From Paraglaciecola sp. (GTDB lineage: Bacteria > Pseudomonadota > Gammaproteobacteria > Enterobacterales > Alteromonadaceae), in NCBI GenBank assembly GCA_009993955.1, contig JAACSL010000003.1:62001-126000 (forward strand): a DNA stretch of 64,000 nt, given 5' to 3'. The position numbers and the translations under genes were made by a program. Under the pieces are notes generated by a model. It did no database searches and had not been told where the DNA came from. It saw only the letters and a list, made by a program, of their open reading frames with translations. Shown here piece after piece: positions 9,404 through 18,210 of this stretch; the stretch's first letter is position 1, and the number at the start of each line of letters is the position of its first letter.

Positions 9404-9624
9404 AAAACGCCACTCAACATCAATATTGTTACCTGTACTTCACTTTGTATGGTTTTGATGATTAAAAACCTCTGGCATCTGCCAAGTTTAGCAACTGACG
9501 AAAGAAATACGGCCAAGTCATCGTAGGCATGGAAAAGCAAAAACCACTCACCACTAAGGGTGAACACTACTTTTTGCCCACCAATATTACTCACTTTTAG
9601 CCCAGCAAAAAAGCATTGGTTCAC
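9400..9624 (-). CDS. Possible small protein upstream of the diguanylate cyclase
   Basis: A 74-codon open frame from GTG 9624 whose stop overlaps the cyclase start (9400-9403), an arrangement typical of translational coupling. The text (GQKVVFTLSGEWFLLFHAYD) reads like a small alternating beta/alpha fold rather than random sequence. No family is recognised, there is no clear ribosome site, and a GTG start is uncertain. It may be a real partner of the receptor or a chance frame. Confidence 0.35.
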   Translation of the reverse strand: MNQCFFAGLKVSNIGGQKVVFTLSGEWFLLFHAYDDLAVFLSSVAKLGRCQRFLIIKTIQSEVQVTILMLSGVL

Positions 9625-9886
9625 GCTTTGTCTAGACTCACATCCACCTGTTTGTCAAATTTCATGACTATCTACAACACGACACTCAACCGCTATACCA
9701 CAACGCAAAACCCGTGTTGTTGAGTACACAACATGTCACCCAGTGTTTGCTAGCTGTCAGATTAAAAATCTTAGTGCCACTGCTTAATCAGTGTATCGGG
9801 TGCTACTCAGTTTGTCCTTGTTCATCAACAAAGTCTGTAAATTATGCTCATCAAATATCGCGTTGGGATCTACAATTTTCTGACAT

Positions 9887-9911
9887 AAAAAAGCCCCGAA
9901 TTAACGGGGCT
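9887..9911 (-). terminator. Rho-independent terminator of glnK-amtB
   Basis: Read on the minus strand, a stem of AGCCCCG (9905-9911 complement) pairs with CGGGGCT (9892-9898 complement) across a 6-nt loop, followed by six U. It lies about 104 bp beyond the amtB stop. Confidence 0.88.
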
Positions 9912-9934
9912 ATGGCCTTCCTGGCTGAGATAGT

Positions 9935-9955
9935 GAGCCGTCAAGATAACGGCTC
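9935..9955. repeat. Perfect 7-bp inverted repeat 3' of amtB
   Basis: GAGCCGT (9935-9941) and ACGGCTC (9949-9955) flank a 7-nt loop between the amtB stop and its terminator. There is no U-run, so it is probably an RNA 3' structure that stabilises the amtB transcript end. Confidence 0.5.
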
Positions 9956-10014
9956 CTTACCAATGTGGTGATTACTATTGTTATCCCATTTATTTCAATA
10001 TGTACTCGAACAGC

Positions 10015-11298
10015 TTAAGCGCGTTGTGACGTGAAGTCTGGGTAAGCTTCTAAGCCACATTCGCTTAGATCCACACCTTCAAACTCTTCTTCTTCTGTCA
10101 CACGAATGCCAATCGCTGCTTTGAGGATGGCCCATACCACCAAGCTCACAACAAATACCCAAGCGAATATAGTGAATGCACCAATCAGTTGACCCATGTA
10201 AGTCGCACCTGATTCGATGGAGCCATCTTCCGCAAATACTGCATAGTTGGTGACAGGTACCAACAACAAGCCTAACAAACCAACTACACCATGAACAGAA
10301 ATGGCGCCGACTGGGTCGTCAATTTTCAATTTATCTAAGGCTAAGATGCTGAATACTACTAATACACCACCGATGGCACCAAACAAGGTTGCTTGCAGAG
10401 GTGTTGGAGTAGAAGGTTCAGCGGTAATGGCAACCAAACCTGCTAACGCGCCGTTGAGGGCCATGGTTAAGTCAGCTTTTTTGAATAATATACGGGCTAG
10501 AATTAATGCAGCAACCAAACCACCGGCCGCAGCCGCGTTAGTATTCATGAATACCACCGCCACACTATTGGCACTTTCTACTGATGCTGTGGCGAGTACA
10601 GAACCACCGTTAAAGCCAAACCATCCCATCCACAGAATGAAGGTACCGAGGGTCGCCATGGGCAGGTTTGCACCGGGGATCGCATTCGCTTTGCCATCGG
10701 CACCGTATTTACCTTTACGGGCACCTAACAATAAAACACCAGCAAGAGCGGCAGCCGCACCGGCCATGTGCACGATACCCGAGCCTGCGAAGTCAGACCA
10801 ACCAAAGTCGCTTAATGTGTACAGACCGAAAACCGATTGACCACCCCAAGTCCAGCTGCCTTCCATTGGATAGATGAAGCCAGTCAGCACAACCGAGAAA
10901 GCTAAAAACGCCCACAGTTTCATACGCTCAGCCACGGCACCTGAAACAATCGACATGGCCGTTGCAACAAATACTACCTGGAAGAAGAAATCTGCAGAAG
11001 GTGAATATGTTGCGTTTTCTTCGCCACCCGCTACTGCGCCTGGGCCCATAATTTCGCCTAAGAACAACCAATCAGATGAACCGCCTTTGTACATAATGGC
11101 GTAACCGCACACCATGTACATGATGCAGGCAATAGAATACAACGATATATTTTTAGTTAATATTTCTGTGGTATTTTTGGCTCTGACCAAGCCGGCTTCT
11201 AACATGGTAAAACCAGCAGCCATCCACATAACTAAAGCGCCGCAAATCAAAAAGTAAAATGTATCGAGGGCATAGCCCAATTCAAATGTAATTTCCAT
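10015..11298 (-). CDS. amtB: Ammonium transporter
   Basis: A 427-residue Amt/Mep channel protein for ammonium uptake across the inner membrane, with 11 predicted helices. The pore histidines are in SGIVHMAGAAAALAG and ISVHGVVGLLG, and the conserved MWMAAGFTMLEAGLVRAKN and GWFGFNGGS segments are present. Unlike E. coli AmtB there is no cleaved signal peptide; the N-terminus (MEITFELGYALDTFYFLIC) is of the shorter Amt type. The start follows AAGGAG. It lies 17 bp downstream of glnK, so the two form an operon in which the PII protein gates the channel when nitrogen is plentiful. A terminator follows at 9887-9911. Confidence 0.97.
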   Translation of the reverse strand: MEITFELGYALDTFYFLICGALVMWMAAGFTMLEAGLVRAKNTTEILTKNISLYSIACIMYMVCGYAIMYKGGSSDWLFLGEIMGPGAVAGGEENATYSPSADFFFQVVFVATAMSIVSGAVAERMKLWAFLAFSVVLTGFIYPMEGSWTWGGQSVFGLYTLSDFGWSDFAGSGIVHMAGAAAALAGVLLLGARKGKYGADGKANAIPGANLPMATLGTFILWMGWFGFNGGSVLATASVESANSVAVVFMNTNAAAAGGLVAALILARILFKKADLTMALNGALAGLVAITAEPSTPTPLQATLFGAIGGVLVVFSILALDKLKIDDPVGAISVHGVVGLLGLLLVPVTNYAVFAEDGSIESGATYMGQLIGAFTIFAWVFVVSLVVWAILKAAIGIRVTEEEEFEGVDLSECGLEAYPDFTSQRA

Positions 11299-11315
11299 GG
11301 TTTTCTCCTTAACTG

Positions 11316-11672
<357 letters not shown>

Positions 11673-11709
11673 TTATTAATTTTGTATTGCAAGTCGCTAG
11701 GAAACACAC

Positions 11710-11725
11710 AACAAGTCCCATGCCA
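11710..11725 (-). promoter_or_regulatory. Candidate sigma-54 promoter of glnK-amtB
   Basis: On the minus strand the 16-mer TGGCATGGGACTTGTT has the -24 GG and -12 G separated by exactly 10 bp, as in the consensus TGGCAC-N5-TTGCA. The only weak point is GT in place of GC at -12. It lies 56-71 bp upstream of the glnK start. A GC-rich imperfect repeat around 11828-11852 (GGTGC copies) is about 100 bp further upstream, where an activator would bind, but it does not clearly fit the NtrC site. Confidence 0.6.
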
Positions 11726-11944
11726 TAAATTATTTCTTATTAAAAACAAAGGGATAGATGAAAAAAGACTATTTATCTCAGGGTTTTTTGCCCAAAATTG
11801 GTTCATGAAATTGCTTTTGCTCATTAATGGTGCAATGTGCGGTGCGCCATTGAGCAAATTGTAAAAACAGAAAAAACTTAGCGTGTATTTGTGCTATGTT
11901 TTTATTTGCTGAAATTAGGCAGATTAATCGGGGAGGCAAGCCAA

Positions 11945-12322
11945 ATGCAGTACACCGTGGAATCGACTGAGCATCGAGTGAGTGTGGTATTTGAAGGTGT
12001 GTTAAATGCCTTAGATTTGATCTTTATGACACGTGATCAAAAGTATCGACAAGCCCTGCAACACTGCCACCAAGTCTTATTGGATTTCAGTGAAGTAGCA
12101 GGGGCACAATTAAGTGAGCAAGATACGGCTGGGCTTGCCATGTTGGGTAAGTTCGATTCTAACATGGCACACGGTTTACACTTGGTTGTGGTGGTTCGCT
12201 CTGGCATGTCGGACAGTGTTGGGGCGACTGTGCGCGAGATCTTCAGCGATAGCACATGGCAAGTGGATATTGTTGATTCGCCAGCTCAGGCCGAATTGAC
12301 GCTATCACTTAACATTAAGTAG
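11945..12322 (+). CDS. STAS-like (SpoIIAA-like) small protein
   Basis: A 125-residue cytoplasmic protein of unknown function. The start at ATG 11945 (MQYTVESTEHRVSVVFEG) follows GGGGAGG at a workable distance; the frame opens earlier at 11891 without a site. The alternation of strands and helices (VSVVFEGVL, QVLLDFSEV, HLVVVVRSGM, WQVDIVDSPAQAELTL) fits a single STAS/SpoIIAA-type fold, and LDFSEVAG sits where such proteins carry the phosphorylation region, though no partner kinase or phosphatase is nearby. It stands divergent from glnK. The fold assignment is an inference from secondary-structure pattern. Confidence 0.7.
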   Translation: MQYTVESTEHRVSVVFEGVLNALDLIFMTRDQKYRQALQHCHQVLLDFSEVAGAQLSEQDTAGLAMLGKFDSNMAHGLHLVVVVRSGMSDSVGATVREIFSDSTWQVDIVDSPAQAELTLSLNIK

Positions 12323-12388
12323 CAGGAACTAATGGCTTAGCCAAGGCTCTACGTTTTTACCGTTTAATATGCACGTAACAGCTCGCCT

Positions 12389-13210
12389 TTGCCAACCTCA
12401 TACAAACAGCCCATTGTCACTGCCATCGCCTGCTCATTTGTGGCACACCTCGCTGTTGTATGTTGGTTACAAACAGAAAAAACCTTAGGTGTTGACCAGG
12501 CACCACCTGTTATTGACGTGGTTCAGGCCAAACTCTATTTTTATCAAGCAGATATTGCCTCAGAAATCGAAACACAAGCCGCATCAATACTGACAACTAA
12601 GCAAGCACTAGCGACGCAAATTGCCATTCAACAAATGCCCACTGAACAATCGCCCACTGAAGAAATAAACACTGCTTCAAGGCCTAGTCCTGCAAAACCC
12701 AACAGCGCAGTCCAAACAAAGGTCCTGGAGCAAGCACCTGTGCCAGTGCCTGCGCCAGTGCAGCTTAATGCTCCTGCACAACACATAGCCCAGTCCACTA
12801 TGCCTGAAGCAAATACACAGCCATCTAGCGTGGTTTCGTCACCGGCGAAGCACAGCCAATCAATATTTCCTGACAGTCTGGCCGCCAAGCAACTGCAAAC
12901 CTTGCAGCAACAGCAAATTGATAGATTTGCCGCAGAGGCGGCACAATCATTTCGACAAGACCAAGCCGCTGCGCTTGTCCAAACAAATAAAGGCACAAAC
13001 CTGCTGAATGAAGAGGAGCAATGGCGAGCGTCGATAAGCAAAAATGTAGATTGCAGTGCCAGTGCAACAAAGACAATTGTTGTGATCTCAGGATTGTTTG
13101 GCGGCCTTGTAAAATGTACTCAACTGCCGGCGATTGACACATTTATTCAAAGGCGTTTGCACAAAAACCTCGATGGACTTCTAGGAGAAAAAACGCAGAG
13201 ACAAAAATAA
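12389..13210 (+). CDS. TonB-like membrane-anchored periplasmic protein
   Basis: A 273-residue protein of unknown function starting at TTG 12389; no better start is seen. One membrane helix (about 9-27, IVTAIACSFVAHLAVVCWL) is followed by a long Pro/Ala/Gln/Ser-rich stretch (about 60-165, with PVPVPAPVQLNAPA) and a Gln-rich helix (about 166-205). A compact C-terminal domain (about 210-265) has two cysteines (NVDCSAS and GLVKCTQL) that could form a disulphide. The architecture, with a helix, a Pro-rich spacer and a small domain across the periplasm, resembles TonB or TolA, but the C-terminal text does not match TonB. It converges on mrcB with 47 bp between. Confidence 0.7.
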   Translation: MPTSYKQPIVTAIACSFVAHLAVVCWLQTEKTLGVDQAPPVIDVVQAKLYFYQADIASEIETQAASILTTKQALATQIAIQQMPTEQSPTEEINTASRPSPAKPNSAVQTKVLEQAPVPVPAPVQLNAPAQHIAQSTMPEANTQPSSVVSSPAKHSQSIFPDSLAAKQLQTLQQQQIDRFAAEAAQSFRQDQAAALVQTNKGTNLLNEEEQWRASISKNVDCSASATKTIVVISGLFGGLVKCTQLPAIDTFIQRRLHKNLDGLLGEKTQRQK

Positions 13211-13257
13211 CCTTAAATACCTTGTGCTCAGAGAGTACCTTCTAGACAGTCGACAAC

Positions 13258-15609
13258 TTAACCAAAGATTTTTTGCCACCAACGCTTGGGTTTTTCAATC
13301 TCAACAGGCTCGCCAATGCATTTGGCCGGGGCAGAGGGCAGCGCATCGCTGATGGCCGGTAGACTGATAGTATTTTTACACCCGGCTTTACTGAGTTGCC
13401 CAGTTGCACGGTCAAAATGGCTGATACTCAAGCCTGTTGGAAAACGCCTGACCAAGGACTTAGGTGTTTGGCGCTGTTGATAATCGATGAATAACTGCAT
13501 TGCACCACTTGAGCCACTGAGATTAACCGGTTGATTGTTATCTTTGCCTATCCACGAGGTGATCAAAATATTGTTATCAAAACCGCTAAACCAACTATCT
13601 CGGTAGTCATCCGTGGTGCCAGTTTTGCCCGCCATATTGATATTGGGGAATACACTGCGCAATTGTTTGGCCGTGCCTTCTAGGGTGACTTTGTGTAAGG
13701 CATAGTTAAGCAAGTAAGTCGCACGTTCGTCTACCCGTTGCTCGGCCAGCACATCAAAGTGCCAGAGTAAATTATTGTCAGGGGACATGATGGCGGTGAT
13801 GCTGTGCAAAGGAATATACTGACCGCTATTCGCCAAGGTTTGAAACATTTGATTCACTTCCAGAGGCGAAAAGTTGACTGCCCCTAAGGTGAGTGCGGGG
13901 TAGGGTTCAATGTCTTCTTCCACCCCCAAACGCCACACCGTGTCGATGACGCTGCCTAAGCCTACTTCCATGCCCAGCTTCACAGACGGTAAATTCAGCG
14001 ATTGACTCAAGGCCTCAACGATGGGCACTGGGCCGCGAAAAATATGGTCGTAGTTGAGCGGCTCCCACAACTTTCCTTGGTTACTTTTTAAACTAATGGG
14101 TTCATCAATTAACAACGTAGCCAAGTTATACGTGGCGGGTTGTTCGAGGGCGGTGAGATAAATAGCCGGTTTGATCAATGATCCAATGGCTCGTTTTGCA
14201 TCCAGGGCACGGTTAAACCCAGCAAAGTTAGGATTACGCCCGCCAACAATCGCGCGAATCTCACCTCTGCCAATGTCGGTAACTAACATGGCACCTTCAT
14301 ATTGGCTTTTACCCATGCGTTTTTCTTGTTTGGCTACGCCTTGGGCGACGGCTAATTCAGCCTTTATTTGCGCGTTGCTGTCGAGGGTCGTAAAAACGCG
14401 TAAACCTGATTGACGAATATCGGGGTTAATCAATACCTCACGTAATTCGCGGCGCACTTTGTCCATAAAAGCGGGATGTTTGTCTTTTTTCAAACGACTG
14501 GCCGCTGCAAGGTGTATGTCAGTTGCAAGCGCCTGTTTGTATTGTGCCGGACTTAATTGACTGGCTTCGAGTAACAATCTTAGCACCAAATCTCGTCTTT
14601 CTTTGACTCGCTCCGGGTATTTGCGTGGATTGAAATACGATGGACCTTTGATAATTCCCACTAATAAAGCCATTTCTTCAGCACTTAATTCGTTTAACGG
14701 GCGGTCAAAGTAAAAGTGACTGGCTAAACCAAAACCAAACACCCCGTTGTCACCGTTTTGGCCAAGAAACACCTCGTTTAAGTAGGTTTCTAGGATGGTA
14801 TCTTTGCTGTATTTCGCATCTATGATGAGCGCCATGTAGGCTTCTTTAATTTTGCGACTCAAGGATTTTTCATTGCTCAAAAACAGATTTTTCACGAGTT
14901 GCTGGGTTAAGGTACTGGCCCCTTGTACAGCCCGACCTGCACTGACATTAGCTATCAAGGCACGCAGTATGGAAAGGGGAGCGACCCCGTGGTGTTGGTA
15001 AAAGTCTTTGTCTTCTACTTGCAGCAAAGCATCGATCAACAGCGGCGGCACATCACTCAGACTCACCAACATACGGTCTTCGCGTCCGTCACTCACCAAA
15101 CGCGTAACCAACTGTGGTTCCAGATAAATGCTGTTAAGCTGCTTACTGGCGGGTAATTCAACAATGCTGGTTATGCGCCCCGCATCAATGTTTATTTCGA
15201 CTTGGCGTTGCTCTTCTGTGCCATGGGGAAAATCAAATTTGCGGCGAAAAATCCTGATCCGCTGACCCAATACCTGATATTCACCCGGTCCGCTGATACG
15301 ATTAACCAGGCGATAACTGAGTAGATTTAACTCTTCGGTGATTTCACCTAAGGTCAGTTCTTGTTTTACCCCGATAAACATAGGGCGTGCATAAATCTGT
15401 GCCGGAACTTGCCATTTGTTACCGGCAAATTTAGCGCTAATCAGGGTGTTAAGGTACAAGCCGTAAGCTGCAATACCGATAGCGAGGACTAACAGTAACT
15501 TCCACCAATGCCGCCAAAACCAAGAGAAGGGGTTGAGACCTTGCCAACGTGAGCCTGACGACTTGTTGGTTGCCGTTTGCTGGGATTTGTTTTTCTGTGT
15601 TTTACTCAT
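13258..15609 (-). CDS. mrcB: Penicillin-binding protein 1B
   Basis: A 783-residue bifunctional peptidoglycan synthase. One membrane helix (about 36-53) precedes a UB2H-type domain (about 65-155) where LpoB would dock. A GT51 glycosyltransferase domain (about 165-345) has catalytic Glu199 in QVEDKDFYQHHG and QGASTLTQQLVKN. A penicillin-binding transpeptidase domain (about 430-735) has Ser477-x-x-Lys480 (SLIK), Ser537-x-Asn539 and Lys662-Thr-Gly (KTGTTDDYRDSWFSG). All catalytic motifs are intact. The gene overlaps the hrpB stop by one base (TGATG), giving the hrpB-mrcB order common in gammaproteobacteria. Confidence 0.97.
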   Translation of the reverse strand: MSKTQKNKSQQTATNKSSGSRWQGLNPFSWFWRHWWKLLLVLAIGIAAYGLYLNTLISAKFAGNKWQVPAQIYARPMFIGVKQELTLGEITEELNLLSYRLVNRISGPGEYQVLGQRIRIFRRKFDFPHGTEEQRQVEINIDAGRITSIVELPASKQLNSIYLEPQLVTRLVSDGREDRMLVSLSDVPPLLIDALLQVEDKDFYQHHGVAPLSILRALIANVSAGRAVQGASTLTQQLVKNLFLSNEKSLSRKIKEAYMALIIDAKYSKDTILETYLNEVFLGQNGDNGVFGFGLASHFYFDRPLNELSAEEMALLVGIIKGPSYFNPRKYPERVKERRDLVLRLLLEASQLSPAQYKQALATDIHLAAASRLKKDKHPAFMDKVRRELREVLINPDIRQSGLRVFTTLDSNAQIKAELAVAQGVAKQEKRMGKSQYEGAMLVTDIGRGEIRAIVGGRNPNFAGFNRALDAKRAIGSLIKPAIYLTALEQPATYNLATLLIDEPISLKSNQGKLWEPLNYDHIFRGPVPIVEALSQSLNLPSVKLGMEVGLGSVIDTVWRLGVEEDIEPYPALTLGAVNFSPLEVNQMFQTLANSGQYIPLHSITAIMSPDNNLLWHFDVLAEQRVDERATYLLNYALHKVTLEGTAKQLRSVFPNINMAGKTGTTDDYRDSWFSGFDNNILITSWIGKDNNQPVNLSGSSGAMQLFIDYQQRQTPKSLVRRFPTGLSISHFDRATGQLSKAGCKNTISLPAISDALPSAPAKCIGEPVEIEKPKRWWQKIFG

Positions 15610-18068
15610 CAGTCTAATTTCATGTTCTTTTTAGTGGTGGTGGTGGCTGGTGAGTGAGCCGGATCATCTGGCCAAAAGTGGCGGGGATAACGTCCTTTCA
15701 TTTCTTTTTGCACGAGTTTATAACTCCCTTGCCAAAAACCAGGCAAATCTTGGGTGGTTTGCACCGGGCGCATGGCCGGTGATAGCAAAGATAGGACAAT
15801 AGGCAGTTTGCCTCTGGCGATACTCGGATGCTGCATTAGGCCATACATTTCTTGAATTCTCACGGCTAAGGTCACATCGCCATGTGGGCCGTATTGCAGG
15901 GTGAAACAACGCCCTGTGGGCGCCTCATATTGACTTGGACAAATTTGCTCCAAGGCCTGCCACTGTTGCCAAGTAAATTGATTGCGCAGCAGTTGATAAA
16001 AATCACACTTTAGGATCTGTTGCCAACTGGTAAACTCATTAATATGCGGCAATAACCAGCTTTCAAGGTGCTGTTCTAAACCGCTAAAACTAAGATCGGG
16101 CAAGGCTTCTTCGCCACTGAGTTGCCGCGCTAAATGATTACGATACAGCAAATTCAGACAGGTGTCGTCGAAGGGTAAGTTAGCGACACCTTTTTTATCT
16201 ATCACTTCGGCCCATAATGCCGACATTGACTCGGCATCAGGGCGTTCTAAGGGGGTTTTGCTGACGACAATGTTATCTACCTTGCTTAGCCTATGGGCAC
16301 TCACTCGTTGTGCATTTTCGTCCCACACTACACGGTCTTGGGATGTGAGCAAATGTGTTAATTGATGGTTAAGGCGTTGTGGATTTAACGGTTCGGCAAA
16401 ACGAATCAGGGCATCATCTTGTTGTTGATCGCTGGTCAGCATGGCGGCAACAACTAGCCAATCATGGCTAACTAAGCCATCTTCGAGCATTAAACGCGCC
16501 CCCGAGCCGTTGGCCAGCAGGTAACGACCATGGTGTCGTGTTTTGGCCAGCCACTGTGGGAAGGCCAGAGCCAGCAGCAAATCACAGTCATCTAGCGGCC
16601 ATTCAAGCAAGTTTATGCCACATTTGTTATGCCACTGACGGATCAGTGCCCACAGGTTGTGACTGCGGTGTTGCAACAAAAAACGTAAACGGTCACTGAG
16701 TTGTGCCCCGGTTTGCGTGCTCAGCGGATCTTTATTTTCTAATACAGTGGCCATGGCGCAAGCAAGACTTTGATGGGCTTGACTGAACTGCCGGCTGTGG
16801 ATCAGCATGGCAGCGATACTCGGGTGACAGCCAAGTTGATGTGCCTGTTTACCAAAACTCGTTAACTTGTCGTGCACGTCGAACATGCCTAAACGGTGCA
16901 GATAAGTTTTAGCTTGTTCTATCTGCGCGTCACTGGGTTGGTCAAGCAAAGCTAAATCAGCTAAGGCTGCCCCCCATACCGCACTTTCTAATATAAGAGG
17001 GGCAAGATCGGTATACCTGATCTCGGCGCCGGATTGCGCCGGTAAACGGGTTTGTTGTTCGCTGCTCCACAATCGATAACAAGTACCGGGTCCCAAACGT
17101 CCGGCTCGCCCGGCGCGTTGAGTGGCTGAGGCTTGAGAAATCTTTTGCGTTTGCAGATGAGTGATCCCACGATTGAGCTGAAACACAGCGGTTTTTTCTA
17201 ACCCACTGTCGATAACCACCTCGATGCCCTCGATAGTTAAACTGGTCTCGGCGATATTTGTGGCCAATACGATTTTTCGTGCCCCAACGGTGCTAGGTTG
17301 TAAGGCAGCAAGTTGCTGCTGTTTACTCAACTCACCATATAAACAATGAATTTCTGCTTGTTTGCCAAGATCATGTTGTAGACGCTCAGCGATTTTTTGA
17401 ATGTCCCCCGCACCGGGTAAAAATACCAAGGTATCTTGTTGATGCTCGGGAAATACCCGCAGGATTAGACGCGTCATTTTATCAACAAGCGAGCTGTTAC
17501 TGGTATCTGGACAGTAGTGCAGGGTCACGGGATACGTTTTGCCCTGAGACACTACTATTTTGGCTTGTGGCATTAACTGGTTTAGCGCCTTGACGTCAGC
17601 CGTTGCCGACATAATCAATAAACGCAGGTCGTCTCTTAAGTTTTGTTGTACCTCTAAACACAGCGCCAACGAGAAGTCAGCGTGCACACTTCGTTCATGA
17701 AATTCATCAAAGATAATCAAACCCACCCCAGCCAGTTCGGGCTGGTTTTGCAACATACGGGTTAAGATCCCTTCGGTGACAATTTCTAAGCGAGTGTTAG
17801 TGCTTACTTTTTTTTCAGCTCTTATTCTATAACCGATGGTTTCCCCCACCGCCTCACCCAACTGATCCGCAAGATAGTGAGCAATACTGCGCACGGCAAT
17901 ACGTCTGGGTTGCAACATGATGATTTTTTGCGTGGCAAACTGGGGCAGTTGCAACAGCGAGAGTGGCAGATAGGTTGATTTTCCGGCTCCCGGCGGGGCA
18001 ACAACTATGGCATCGCCACACGCTAATTGTTGATGGAGTTCGGCTAGAATTTCACTGACAGGTAACAA
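15609..18068 (-). CDS. hrpB: ATP-dependent helicase HrpB
   Basis: An 819-residue DEAH-type RNA helicase. Motif I is APPGAGKST, motif II is the family variant DEFHER, motif III is SAT, and motif VI is QRAGRAGRLGPG. The helicase C-terminal, HA2 and HrpB_C regions follow in order. HrpB is widespread in proteobacteria; its RNA substrate is not established. The start used is MLPVSEILAELHQQL. It is immediately upstream of mrcB and translationally coupled to it. Confidence 0.95.
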   Translation of the reverse strand: MLPVSEILAELHQQLACGDAIVVAPPGAGKSTYLPLSLLQLPQFATQKIIMLQPRRIAVRSIAHYLADQLGEAVGETIGYRIRAEKKVSTNTRLEIVTEGILTRMLQNQPELAGVGLIIFDEFHERSVHADFSLALCLEVQQNLRDDLRLLIMSATADVKALNQLMPQAKIVVSQGKTYPVTLHYCPDTSNSSLVDKMTRLILRVFPEHQQDTLVFLPGAGDIQKIAERLQHDLGKQAEIHCLYGELSKQQQLAALQPSTVGARKIVLATNIAETSLTIEGIEVVIDSGLEKTAVFQLNRGITHLQTQKISQASATQRAGRAGRLGPGTCYRLWSSEQQTRLPAQSGAEIRYTDLAPLILESAVWGAALADLALLDQPSDAQIEQAKTYLHRLGMFDVHDKLTSFGKQAHQLGCHPSIAAMLIHSRQFSQAHQSLACAMATVLENKDPLSTQTGAQLSDRLRFLLQHRSHNLWALIRQWHNKCGINLLEWPLDDCDLLLALAFPQWLAKTRHHGRYLLANGSGARLMLEDGLVSHDWLVVAAMLTSDQQQDDALIRFAEPLNPQRLNHQLTHLLTSQDRVVWDENAQRVSAHRLSKVDNIVVSKTPLERPDAESMSALWAEVIDKKGVANLPFDDTCLNLLYRNHLARQLSGEEALPDLSFSGLEQHLESWLLPHINEFTSWQQILKCDFYQLLRNQFTWQQWQALEQICPSQYEAPTGRCFTLQYGPHGDVTLAVRIQEMYGLMQHPSIARGKLPIVLSLLSPAMRPVQTTQDLPGFWQGSYKLVQKEMKGRYPRHFWPDDPAHSPATTTTKKNMKLD

Positions 18069-18210
18069 ACAACTTCTCTTTGCGCTTGGTTTCTACGTTC
18101 ACATACATGAGTGGTTAGTGCTTTTCATCACCAACATCGGCGTAGTTTACATTCCTTCCGTGGCGCTTTACATTAAAACCTGACAGCCAAAAAAAATAAT
18201 AGGAATCAAC

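Larger units (their letters stand above)
9625..10014. other. Non-coding gap between the cyclase region and amtB
   Basis: About 390 bp without a convincing gene. It holds the amtB terminator (9887-9911) and a second inverted repeat (9935-9955). The remainder (9625-9880) should contain the promoter for the cyclase on the minus strand, but I could not settle on one. A plus-strand frame at 9714-9971 runs through both hairpins and is not credible. Confidence 0.6.

Noticed and set aside
9714-9971. 85-codon plus-strand frame after amtB
   Set aside because: It includes the amtB terminator and a second hairpin, so it is not a plausible gene.
10301-10840. 179-codon open frame antisense to amtB
   Set aside because: It lies wholly inside amtB on the other strand, its text is Pro/Ala/Thr-rich without a family match, and no ribosome site is seen. 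It is a shadow of codon bias in amtB.
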